A stretch of DNA of 64,000 nt from Brachionus rotundiformis (Eukaryota; Rotifera; Eurotatoria; Ploima; Brachionidae). This document shows, piece by piece, positions 1 to 10,252 of the stretch. Every line of letters begins with the position of its first letter. The stretch's first letter is position 1. The notes under the pieces are model-generated. The model searched no databases and was not told the origin of the DNA. It was given only the letters and a program-made list of their open reading frames with translations. A program made the position numbers and the translations under genes. The stretch lies in NCBI GenBank assembly GCA_016802295.1, contig JAESIW010000115.1, positions 1,851,995 to 1,915,994 of the forward strand. Direction: 5' to 3'.

Positions 1-95
1 AAATATGCTAAAGTAAGAGTCAATATTTAAAATGACTTCTATTTTAATAAAATATTGTTTAGGAGGCCTTGGAAAGCGAAGATGAAGAAATGTAA
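1..95 (+). CDS. 3' end of an unidentified protein-coding gene (partial)
   Basis: Two exon pieces join in frame. Bases 1-12 end at a GTAAGAG donor, a 50-bp intron covers 13-62 (TTTAG acceptor), and bases 63-95 carry the last codons and a TAA stop. The joined reading gives KYAKEALESEDEEM and then stop, an acidic C-terminus. The intron length and splice signals match the other genes here. An AATAAA lies near 238, consistent with a short 3' UTR. The upstream part is outside the window, so the product cannot be named. An acidic tail of this kind occurs in many nuclear and ribosome-associated proteins, but that is not diagnostic. Confidence 0.55.
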
Positions 96-704
96 AAACC
101 GAAAAATAGTCTTTTTTAAATTAAACAAAAACTTAAATTTAAATTATTTTACTCTGATGTTATTCAAACGATTGGTATGATCCGGTCATACCAATCTTTA
201 AATATTCCTAATCGTATTTAACATGTTTGAACATAGAAATAAAAAAGAATACAACTATTTTTTTGTATATTCTTAAATAAAAAAGTCGACTGAATTAAAC
301 AATTGATTAACTTATGAAAAAATTTAAATTTAATTGCAATTATTTATAAGAAACTAATTATTTGATTAATTAGTTTTAAATTTAACGTAATATAATCTAA
401 CTTTAGACATTCTACAAAGTTTTGAAAAACATACGAATTTTTTTTCAATCAAAGCTATCAATTATATAAAAATAAATCACTTTTTATTTAAATTAAAAAT
501 ATTAATTGTCTTAATATTTTTATTCATCTTTCTAATTTATTAAATCTTCTTAATTTTATTCTAAAATTTGTATTACAAAAAAATGATTCTTTTAAAAACT
601 AAATTAATTAATTTAAAAAATTAGTAAAATTAGAATACTTTTTTTCATTATTTACTCAAAAAAATTTTAAATATTAAATTGATTTTTACAATTTAATATT
701 TAAT
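96..704. other. AT-rich stretch, no gene seen
   Basis: It contains the presumed 3' UTR and poly(A) signal of the first gene (AATAAA near 238), followed by A/T runs. I see no coding or repeat structure up to the edge of the Tc1 relic. Confidence 0.5.
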
Positions 705-1491
705 CCTTCAACCAGTCCCTTACTGAGTGGGCAGTATGTACCGAATCGCCATCTTGGTGAAAAATCCAAGGGTCGTCTGGCTCAAATAGCAGTTCAACAG
801 ATGGTAAAAGGTGTTGATGTAGACAAATCGATTAATTCGTCCTGTATAAATGTTGCTTATACCAGTGCCTTTGTAGCAAATGCATCCCCAGCTGACCCTT
901 CACCGTTTTGTAACCTTGGTATACAGAACTTCGGATGAAACTTTTCATTTTTAAACCTTTTTACGATTACTCTTGAATTACGATTGAAGACCTCAAAATT
1001 GGACTCGTCACTGAAAATAATTCTGGACCAATTATTAACTGTCCAATTAAGTCTCTGTTTACACCACTTATATCTTTTTTGTCTATCTTTTATGGTTAAA
1101 AGGGGTTTTCTGACCGCTTTATGGGACTCTTAACTTTTTTTTTGAGAAATCTCATTACAGTGGACTCACTTATCCTAACCCCTTGAGTCTTAGAATTAAA
1201 ATCAGTGGCGAGTTTTTGATAGCTAGATGTAGGGTCTTTTCTTATCTCTCTAAAAATGTAATTTTCATCCCTAAAAGTCAGCTTCTGAGGTCTACCAGAA
1301 CGGCTACGATCAGACACAGTACCAGTCTCTTCATATCGTTTTTTAGTTGAAGAGACACATTTTGGAGATACACCTAACATGTTGGCTATCTCATTTTGCT
1401 TTTTATCTCTACTTTTTAGTAGAACCACGATATGCCATTTTAGTGGGCTAGAGACGCTTTTTTTACCCATTTTTTGGTAATTTTTTGGCAA
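705..1491 (-). pseudogene. Tc1/mariner-family transposase relic
   Basis: The minus-strand ORF from 1491 to 1096 encodes 131 residues of a Tc1-like N-terminus. It has a helix-turn-helix (KQNEIANMLGVSPKCVSSTK), a GRP linker (RSGRPQKLT) and a second DNA-binding half. After a stop at 1096, homology continues in the same strand as IIFSDESNFEVFN near 1010-1050 (first catalytic Asp) and FHQDGDSVHTAHSVRDWL near 710-770 (second catalytic Asp), with stops and frame changes between them. The segment breaks off at about 705, before the last catalytic residue. It is therefore a 3'-truncated, frameshifted, non-autonomous copy. A related copy lies at 51540-51890. Terminal inverted repeats were not found. 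Confidence 0.8.
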
Positions 1492-2016
1492 AACTAAGAT
1501 TTTTTGGTTATGTTATTTTGAAAGACCCTAAGTAGTTGGAGAGTATTTATTTTAAGCAGTTTAATAGCACAATTAAATGCAAATAAAATGCAACAAGTAA
1601 ACAATTTAAGATAAATAAAATAACCAATTTCTAAACTTTTGCAACATACTGTATTTATCAAACCAAAATTTAAAAATTAGAATTAAAATGCATGTTTTAT
1701 TTTAGAAAATTTTTCTCACACTGTTTTCTAAAAATTATTAGCTTCACAACAAATTGAAACTTTTTTTTTAACTTCTTTAATTTTTTTATCTCTTATTTTT
1801 AGACCATCATTAAGTAAATTTAAAAATCGTTTCTGACAGTCATCATTATCAATTGATGATAAAATAATAAAATAAAATTAATTTGATTTTGATTAAAACT
1901 TAAATTTAAAAAGTGTATTTAATTCTTTTTGATTTTATTAATTAATAAAATATTTTGATTTTGCAGTTAAATTTTAATGATTAATAGTGATAATTTTACA
2001 ATTAAACTATCTCCCA
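1492..2016. other. AT-rich intergenic, nothing recognised
   Basis: Low-complexity A/T sequence upstream of the transposase relic. No ORF, repeat or RNA gene was recognised. Confidence 0.5.
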
Positions 2017-2165
2017 ATACAGAATCAGAAAGGAGCGAGTCTAATCTGCTGTTCAGCTGACCTTTTGCATGAACGTCTCACTGGCTTCTAAGGAAAAGAC
2101 CCTAACTCTACCAAAGCCGATCCCAATTCCGGTTGAGAAAAGAGGAAGGTGGCATAAAAATAATT
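2017..2165 (+). other. Base-composition island with a 32-codon ORF, unidentified
   Basis: About 150 bases of balanced composition stand out from the flanking A/T sequence. On the plus strand the ATG at about 2069 opens a 32-codon ORF that includes TLTLPKPIPIPVEKRGRWHK and stops at TAA near 2165. The region could be a small coding exon, a noncoding RNA or a transposon scrap. No Sm site, tRNA or snRNA signature was recognised. Coding status is unproven. Confidence 0.3.
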
Positions 2166-2830
2166 AATTTTGTTAGAATTTATATTCACAAAAAATTTTA
2201 ATTACTTCAAAGATAAATTTTCTTTTGAAATTAATAGTAATTAAAAATATTTTTACAAGAACTTGTTTATTTTTGAATAGGATCGAATTTAAGTAACTAT
2301 TCTAGAATAATCACTTAGAATATTTTATATTTAGAATTTCTGATCTTGTTGGTGAAAATTTTTTTTTAAATTTATTTATTTAAAATGATAATTTTAATTT
2401 AACTTTTTCCAGTGATTTAAAAATATTTACTTGAATTTGACCTAATTTAAATAATTAATCTTAATCTTAATTTCATTTAATTTCTTTTCTGATATGGTAT
2501 TTTTTAACATGATTAAGCATGGTGCGACTTTTAGCATTCACCCAATCACCAAATATAATATTGAAAACTATCTTTGTCTTTAATTAGAGGAGCTTTTAAC
2601 TTTAGTAAAATCATTATAAAATCTAAAAGTATTTTATTTTGAGTATTTTACATTATATATTCATTTTATTCAAATTTATCCGATTTTTTTTGGTCTTAAA
2701 CTCCAATTTACCCAATTGTAAAATAAAAAGAACAATTTGATTGTAAAATTGAACCTATTTTCAAGAATTATTGAAAAGGCGCCAAATAACCAAAATAATT
2801 TTGAAAATTATCTTTATTTTTAATTAAAGA

Positions 2831-3007
2831 ATGATTGAAATTGAGATAAAACAAGACGACACTTATTACTGGTTGGTATTTACAATATTTTTCAGTGCTG
2901 TTGCAGTAATTGGCGCCGCGCTTTTTGTCATTAGTTACAAAGTAATGCTTTGTCTAAGAAGGAAACGCCTTGGTGAAAAAGCACTTCTACAAAAAAATCG
3001 AGTTTAA
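2831..3007 (+). CDS. 58-aa single-pass membrane micro-protein (candidate)
   Basis: ATG at 2831 to TAA at 3005-3007 gives 58 residues. An acidic N-terminus with YYW is followed by a hydrophobic helix at about residues 15-38 (LVFTIFFSAVAVIGAALFVI), then a basic stretch (CLRRKRLGEK) and a short polar tail. The arrangement suggests a type III or signal-anchored small integral membrane protein with a positive-inside C-terminus. Codon use is balanced compared with the surrounding A/T sequence. AATAAA signals near 3057 and 3071 could end its transcript, which runs convergently into the chitinase gene. The start follows AAAG, so it could also be the last exon of a longer gene. I do not recognise the family. 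Confidence 0.5.
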   Translation: MIEIEIKQDDTYYWLVFTIFFSAVAVIGAALFVISYKVMLCLRRKRLGEKALLQKNRV

Positions 3008-3089
3008 ACAACACATCATTTTATTTAATTTTTGTAAATTTTATTTAAAGTTTTTTAATAAAATAACCTAATAAAAACAAACAAACAAT

Positions 3090-5853
3090 CTAGCAATCTA
3101 CTTCAGATTTCCAATTGCAAACTTTGAGTCTGTCATCAAAATAAAGTCCTCTGTCACAAGTGTTTCTTTTGCTCGCTTTTCCCATAAAACAGGTATAAAA
3201 AGAACCACAATCATTCACATCTCGTATTAATTCACCGTCTTCTAAATTTTCACATCCACTATTATGAATATTTAATGAATTTATTTGGAAAAAGAGCTTA
3301 TCATTTGTGGTCATTGGTGAAGTGGTCCGATCTGGCTTTTTATTCCTATTTTCGAGCAATTTTTTCATATTATTTAGTAAAAATTTTCTATCTGGCATAT
3401 TTTTATTATTTAGATATTTTTTTAAAATTTTTTCAAGCTGTTCTTTGTCTAAATCACTACTTTCATGAATTTTCAGCATAATTTCATTAAGCTGTTCTGT
3501 ATCGCTTATTTCCTCAGTTTGTATCTCAGTTTGGGTGACTGGTTGAAGAATGGTAGTTGTTTGCATTTTTTGAGTGGTTGTCCTAGTTCTGTTGAATTTT
3601 CGTGCAGGCTTCTTTGACAATGAGCTTTTAGCAGTGGACGGAATCGTTTTTGTACTTTTAGTGACCGGGTCCAAAGTAAAAAAGTCCCATTTTTTTGAAT
3701 TTTTTAAATAATTATCTACATCCGGATCTTGAACTTTGGGCAATGGTAGACACTTTTTCCTATTCATAGACTTCAAATTTTCCAAAATACTCCTGGTCAA
3801 AGGAAATGAATCATCCGAGCACAAACTACTAAAATCATCTAAATCAATGCTCCATACCATTGCGCCAGCTAAGCAGTGTCTAGTTACATAATTAACTTTA
3901 ATTTTGACGCTTTCTGTGTCGTCATAGCCAACCCATTGTAATTTTTTGTACGCATACGGAACTTGGTGTTCCCCTGACCAAGCTCTAGTCCAGTTGTCTT
4001 CTTTCAAGTACTTGCAAATTTCAAGTCCGTAAGACAAAAATCCTGACTCTCTTGTGGCGTTACCAGGTATTCCTTCACCAACACTAGCACTTCCAAACGA
4101 TCGCTCACTTTTTTCCTGAATAGTAAATGAACGACCGTAAAATGGTATCCCAAGAACTAGTTTTTCCAAAGGCACCCCCAAAGTTTGGTACAAGCGAACA
4201 GTCCAATCTACTGATAATTTTTTATCATCCTCATTATCTTGACTTGAAGAATAAAGTGGACTATTATGACCCAATTTTTTATCCCAAGCGCCTTTCCAAC
4301 ACAATTAAAAATATTTTTTTATTTGGAAAAAAATTACCATGATAATCATAACTCATAATGCTTATAAAATCAAGATATGTTACAATATTTTCAATTTCGT
4401 AAGCTTTTAAAATGGTAAATTTTTCAGCAGCTACTGCAGCTGATAGTAGCAACTGTTCCTTTCGAGCTTTTAATGCTTCATTGTAAAAAGCTTCTCGTAG
4501 TTCCTTAAAAAATTACTTTATCAGCTAAAAAATTTAATTTTTAAGGTAATAATCCTCCTGGCATATTACCTTGACAAGATAACTAAACGACCTATTATCT
4601 GTTCCTTTGCTTCCTTCTCTTTTAGCTGGAAATTCCCTAAATAAATACAAATTATATTTTTGATTTAGTTTTCTTTAAAAACAAACCAGTCCAAATCTAA
4701 AAAAAATTAAATTATAAATTGAATTATATTTAAAAAAAAATCGTCTCTATTAATTTTAATTATTAATAATAATGATTGATAAGTGTTATAAAAAAAGGAT
4801 ACATAAAAACATTAAAAGTAGATCAGCTAAAGCAAAAGGCGCCTTTGATAGAATACAATCAGCATTGAAGTCAACAAAGAAACAAAGCTTAAGCTTTACA
4901 ATTGTATAGATAACCATAATGTAGCTAATTTAATGCTTTGAAAGGTCTAAGTTTGTTAGAAAAAAAATTTGAATAGCTATCATATTTGATGCTTTAAGAA
5001 GGATTATTTAGTTTACCATCACAAAAGATATTACCGAATGGTGATGGCATTAGATGATATTATTTTTCTCTTAAATAACTTGAGTTGTATTTAAAAAAAA
5101 TGAAAAGTTTTAGTATTTTTTAATAACTAATATTCGATATAAAATTCAAAAATAATTTTAAATAAATCTATTTATATTATTAATGTATCAAAAAATATAA
5201 TATGTATTTTTTCAATTGTCAATAGAAACGATTTAAAAGTATTAACACTTACCTAATCCATCGAAATTCCATTTTCTTAAAAATTTCACTGCACTTCTAA
5301 TAAAAACATTCCTCTTGGTCTCATTACCAGCCATGTCAGAAAAAGGACCAGATCCCATGTTCCAGCCACCAACTGCCAATAAAGTCTTAAGGGAGGGATT
5401 TACTTTTTTCATATTGTTAAACTCCTCATAGCGCCCTTTTAGAATATAAAATATAAAATATAAAATAATTTCACTAAAATAAATGTTTGATAATGCCAAA
5501 TTACCGACAAATTTGTCATGGCTCTCATCGTTCCATTCAAACGATTTGATCTCATATGTGGTCGTATTTATAGAAGCAAAAGCATATATGTAATGGGTGC
5601 ATAGATATGGATCAAGATCAGATGGTACAAATTTTGTATTATTGGGCCTATATTGGGCCCAATTGGTCATGTAACAAACCAATTTGTAGGATTCTTGTTT
5701 GGGACTTCGCCAAAGCAAATAGCCGCCTCTAACTTGACCAGCTACATTCAAATGAGTGTTAAATCATAAACTTTTTTTATTTGGCAAGAACCTACCTTCG
5801 GTCAAATAGACCAAAATAATGAATAGAATAAAAGCTAACATTTGACTGGACAT
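3090..5853 (-). CDS. Secreted GH18 endochitinase with CBM14 tail
   Basis: It hydrolyses chitin outside the cell. Seven exons on the minus strand (5853-5796, 5741-5505, 5435-5253, 4696-4687, 4636-4570, 4503-4338, 4291-3090) join in frame to 640 residues. Residues 1-19 are a signal peptide. GH18 spans about 39-400, with DGLDLDWE at 157-164 (Glu164 is the catalytic acid), MSYDYHGAWD near 235-244, GIPFYGRSF and WSIDLDDF. Residues 585-640 are a six-cysteine CBM14 (peritrophin-A) domain. Between them lies a basic, Thr-rich linker containing a charged, probably helical segment (about 500-560). One exon is only 10 nt long and carries part of the catalytic motif. Arthropod moulting or digestive chitinases have this domain order; the exact role is unknown. 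Confidence 0.9.
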
Positions 5854-6247
5854 AGTTAATTTTGGAGAATTTTTCTTTCCAATTTAATAAAGGAAAGTAG
5901 TTTGCATTAATTAAATATTTTTTTATTTCTAATAAATCTCTATAAAAAATTGACCATCATTTTTAAGATAAAGTTGCAACATATTTCTAAGGATTATATC
6001 TTATTTACTTTTACTTTTAAACGCTTATATTGTTTGATTATTCCCTAGCACAAAAATCTTTGTTTATTCAATTAAATCTTTGTGTGAAATGGATTTAGCG
6101 AAGCTTTAGTCCATAAAAAAAGAATATAAGCAAATAAATAAATAGGAAATAATAAAGGATAAAGTAAAAAAAATGTATAGATTTTTTTTTTATTTGAATT
6201 TAAATAAATTCATATAATTTATTGATATTCAAATATTTCATATGAAT
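5854..6247. other. Spacer between chitinase promoter and RPL17 3' end
   Basis: It must hold the chitinase promoter and the RPL17 poly(A) site, both for the minus strand. TTTATT (reverse AATAAA) occurs near 6190. No clear TATA box was found at the expected spacing from 5853. Confidence 0.4.
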
Positions 6248-6987
6248 TTATTCTCCTCTGTCCATCATCTTTTGGCGTTTTAGCTTCTTTTTCGACTCTT
6301 TCTTTTTGGTCGGCTCCTCAACGTCGCTTGGTTTCGGGACAACTGTCTCTTTTTCGGTCAAAAAGATTTCTATGTGGCATGGACTTGATTTATATGCTGA
6401 AAAAATAAACCAATAATGGCTATACTTGAATGACTTGGACAATAAAAGATACTTACGATTGATTCTACCATGAGCTCTGTATGTACGTCTTCGGGTCTTT
6501 GGAGCTTGGTTAACTTGGACGTGGTCAACAACCAAGTGATCAACGTCTAAACCCTGAAAAAATTTAATTAAGCTCTTGAATTGATTACTTTCTAATTTTA
6601 AATGGTTACTTTGCCTTCAGCATTGGCTTCGGCATTTTTCAACAATTGCAAGACAAAGTCAGCTGACTTCTCTGGCCATCTACCTTGGCAGGCTCCCCAT
6701 TGTTTGCACTAGGAAAATAAAATTTTTTTAATTGCTTTCTTATTTTATCTTTTTTGTGGAGTCTATTTTACTTGAGCTTTTCTGCCAACACCACCATTGA
6801 ATCGCTTGAATGGAACTATTTCTCTGTGTTCCATGACGTTTTTCAAGAATTTTACGGCGCGTCTCAACGGCATGTGTTGGATAGCGTGGCCGACTTCTCT
6901 GGTGTTTTTGAAGTGGACTCTCAAGTAAGATCCGCGTGCTTTTACGGATTTTGCTGGATTTTCTGGCTCTCTTGAGTAACGAGTCAT
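6248..6987 (-). CDS. RPL17: 60S ribosomal protein L17 (uL22)
   Basis: It is a structural protein of the large ribosomal subunit that lines the peptide exit tunnel. Four minus-strand exons (6987-6772, 6708-6610, 6553-6457, 6396-6248) with introns of 63, 56 and 60 bp join to 186 residues, close to the usual length of about 184. Diagnostic stretches are MTRYSREPENPAKSVKARGS at the N-terminus, GRWPEKSADF, RRRTYRAHGRIN and SPCHIEIFLTEKE, followed by the usual Lys-rich tail. Start and stop match the family exactly. Compact introns and balanced codon use fit a highly expressed housekeeping gene. Upstream (6988-7080) is likely the 5' UTR and promoter. Confidence 0.97.
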
Positions 6988-7694
6988 TTTCTACACCTTG
7001 TATTTCTAAATAAGACACCAAATTTTTAAACCAAGACCTATAAGACTCATTGTCGAGTGCCGACAAGTCAATCGAATATCATGATTTACAGGTATTGATT
7101 AGATAATAAAGGATACAAATAGGTAGATAGATTTAATTAAAAAATAGAAACAAATTATAGCTCAGATGCCTTCAACTTGAATCAAAAATACATTGAGAGC
7201 AATTTTCTTAGTAAAAATTTGAAAGCATTCAATGTGTACAGATAGTGAATGCAAAAAAAAATTGCATGCAATTCTATTTGCTTGATGGTTGCAAAAAGCT
7301 TACTTTGCTTAACAAAGTACTAAATTTTAAATTTAAATTTTTTTTTTAACATGTAGTCAAATTTTAATAAAATTTAAAGCAAAGACTTTTATTTTGGCAT
7401 ATGTACTGGCATATTAAAATTGTCAACATTTAAATAGACAAAAATTTTGGTCTAGTTTTTCATTTTGGACACCAGGACAGACAAAAAACTATTCAAAATC
7501 CATGATTATTGAAACTTTTGATTAGCTTGTAAGCATTTGGCAATCTTTAGTGATGGCACATGATTTGAATTATTATTCGAATAATTTATCCAAAATTAAA
7601 TTTTCATTATATATACTTTTCAAAAATAATAAAATTTGTTATCACACCCTTGAAAACAAAGACCAATTTGGTATTTATCAAGTTTTCCCTTAAA
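6988..7694. promoter_or_regulatory. Divergent promoter region between RPL17 and ACADSB
   Basis: These 707 bases separate the divergent starts of RPL17 (minus) and the acyl-CoA dehydrogenase (plus). Bases 6988-7080 are less A/T-rich and probably contain the RPL17 leader. No consensus TATA box was identified. The regulatory assignment is by position only. Confidence 0.4.
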
Positions 7695-10252
7695 ATGTTT
7701 GCGATCAGAAATATTGGAAGCAATGCTCTAAAGGTAATTTGAATTTTTTGCCAAGTGAAACATGCTCTTTGAATAAATCTAGTATTCACGTAATTTGGCT
7801 ATCCAAAATATTTCCAAATTAAGCACATCTGTCGACGTGACCAACCGTTCGTTATACAATTTCACTGATGAGGAAGTTCAACTTAAAGAAACTGGTAAAT
7901 TATTTTAAAAATTTGCCAAATATGGTTTCTATTTAACAAATTCATTATAATTGTATTTATTCAGGTTTTACAAAAGATTAAATCAAAATTAAAGTTGATC
8001 AAACTCTAAGGATGATTTAGTTTCCAAACATTACAGCCGAAAAATGAGGTTATTTAAATGAACTTAAGTGTCCTTAAAGAATTAGATAAATGTTTTAAAA
8101 AGAAATTATATTTATTTCTATCTAATAATTGATTTTCAAATTTAAGAGGAAATTTTCAAAAATTTGAATTAAAGAAAAGAAAAAAAAATTAAATATAATC
8201 GCCAGAGAAAAATGTAATAGATCATGAATTTTCACATAAAATTTCATTCATAATTAATTCATTAAAAAAGTAAGCTTTCCAGTAGTTTAATACAAAAATG
8301 ATAAAAAATTATAGATATAAAACATTAAAGAGTTTTTCGTGATTTTATATAAAAATTTTCAAAATAAAATAATAAAACTTTTGATTTAAAATATTAATGA
8401 ATAAAAAAATAAATATTTAAGAAATATTTTGTTTTTATATTTCCTTTTACAACATTTATCTTATTCTTTAAGGACATTTTAAAGTTCATTAAAATAATTG
8501 TTATATTTCAGCAGTTATTTTTGAAAACAAGATCATTCTATTTTGATTAAATTTAATATTTTTTAATTATTTTTATTTTCGTATTTTTTAAGACAACTTT
8601 ATTATATAATTATTTTTAATTTAGTTCTTATAAATTGAAATCTTTTTTAAAGTTGCTCGTTTGGCTAGGGAACAAATTGAACCCAAAGTGAGAGAAATGG
8701 AAAAAAAAGGAGACGTTTTGCCAGAAATTCGTCAACTAATGTTCGACAATGGTGTAAGTTTGGGAAAAAAATGACACAAATTATTTTATTGAATTTTGAA
8801 ATCAGCTTATGGGCATTGAAATACCACAAGAGTACGGTGGCAGTGGATTGAACTTTTTTAGTTCAATAATTGCGATAGAAGAATTTGCCAAAGCCGATTC
8901 GGTAATCGGTGGTCTAGTTGACTTACAAAATACCGTAGTTAATACACTTTTACTGCACAATGGTTCTAAAGAACTTCTTGATAAATACTGTCCTAAATTA
9001 GCTAAAGATACGGTAGGTTAACAATTTTATCTAAAAGCTCTCTGCTTAGCCCAAAGCTGAAATCAAAATAGAATAAAATAATCAAGTCTTTTAAGTTAAA
9101 TAAATAAAAAATAAATAATAATATAGCTGATGGGTATAGAAATACCCAGCAAATATGGAGGTACTGAAAGTTCTTTTTTTTCGTCCATTCTTGTTGTTGA
9201 AGAATTAGGTAAAGTGGACGGAAGCATCAGTGTCATGTGTGACATTCAAAATACTTTAATTAATACATTGCTAATACAGCTTGGTTCAGAATACCTAAAA
9301 GATAAATATTTGCCACGCTTAGCTACTGATATGGTAAATCAATTATTTATAGATCATTTTTTGGCTAAAGCTAAATTAGGAAAATAATAAATGACTTTTT
9401 TCAATAATAAGATTGGAAGTTTTTGCTTATCTGAATCGGACTCTGGCTCAGATGCTTTTGCAATGAGAACAACCGCTATTAAAAATGGAGATTATTACAC
9501 AATTAATGGAAATAAGCTATGGATATCCAATTCAAAGCATGCAGGAGTTTTTTTTGTTATGGCAAACATAGATCCGAGTTTGGGCTACAAGGGAATAACT
9601 TGTTTTGTTGTTGATCGAGATACGCCAGGTTTGACAATTGGCAAAAATGAAGACAAGCTTGGTCTTTTGGCAAGTTCTACTTGTGCTGTTCATTTTGATG
9701 ACGTAAAAGTTCATGAAAAGAATATTCTTGGAAAAGTTGGCCAAGGATACAAGTACGCTATATCGATTTTAAACGAGGGCAGAATCGGAATCGGAGCTCA
9801 AATGATCGGTTTGGCACAAGGCTGCTTTGATAAAACAATAGCCTACACTCGCGAACGAAAACAGTTTGGTCAGAGAATCTTTGATTTCCAGGGAATGCAG
9901 CACCAGATTTCGCACATTGCCACTCAATTGGAAGCAGCTAGACTTCTTGTCTACAACGCAGCCAGACTCAAAGAAGCCGGAAAACCTTTTATCAAAGAGG
10001 CTGCCATGGCAAAATATTTTGCATCAGAAGTAGATAATAAGTTTTAATTAAAAATTTTTTTTTATTTAATTTTATAAGATTGCTTGCCAAACGACAAGTA
10101 AATGCATTGACTGGATGGGTGGAGTTGGTTACACCAAAGATTATCCTATTGAAAAATATTATCGAGATTGTAAAGTTGGAACCATTTATGAAGGAACATC
10201 CAATATTCAATTAAACACAATAGCTAAATTAATCGATGCCGAATTAAAGTAA
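7695..10252 (+). CDS. ACADSB: Short/branched-chain acyl-CoA dehydrogenase
   Basis: This mitochondrial flavoenzyme oxidises 2-methylbutyryl-CoA in isoleucine breakdown. Exons are 7695-7733, 7783-7894, 8653-8753, then either 8806-9012 or 9127-9333, then 9412-10029 and 10079-10252. Using one alternative exon gives 416 residues. The N-terminus is a Ser/Asn/basic mitochondrial presequence. SFCLSESDSGSDAF, GYKGITCFVVDRDTPGL and NEGRIGIGAQMIGLAQGCFD match the SBCAD family. GGVGYT and the catalytic Glu397 in TIYEGTSNIQLNTIAK are present. The two alternative exons are both 207 nt and phase 0; the second is closer to the canonical sequence. An AATAAA lies near 10295. Confidence in the subfamily is high from the near-continuous match in the last two exons. 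Confidence 0.95.
8806..9012 (+). other. ACADSB: ACADSB alternative exon 4a
   Basis: A 207-nt, phase 0-0 exon with CAG acceptor and GTAGGT donor encodes 69 residues starting LMGIEIPQEYGGSGLNFFSS and containing DLQNTVVNTLLLHNG. It aligns end to end with exon 4b but has diverged: it lacks the Cys/Glu-Ile-Gln-Asn context of the canonical enzyme and reads GGLVDLQNT. It would replace 4b in the N-terminal helical domain. Confidence 0.85.
9127..9333 (+). other. ACADSB: ACADSB alternative exon 4b (canonical-like)
   Basis: A 207-nt, phase 0-0 exon with TATAG acceptor and GTAAAT donor. It encodes LMGIEIPSKYGGTESSFFSS and later CDIQNTLINTLLIQLG, close to the vertebrate SBCAD pattern. It lies 114 bp downstream of exon 4a. 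Including both exons would also keep frame but would duplicate the segment. Confidence 0.85.

Noticed and set aside
6740..7066. Minus-strand 108-codon ORF and plus-strand 73-codon ORF over RPL17 exon 1
   Set aside because: Both are shadows of the conserved RPL17 frame.
9391..9411. An ATG-led extension upstream of ACADSB exon 5
   Set aside because: It is intronic. The acceptor at 9410-9411 and the family alignment place the exon start at 9412.
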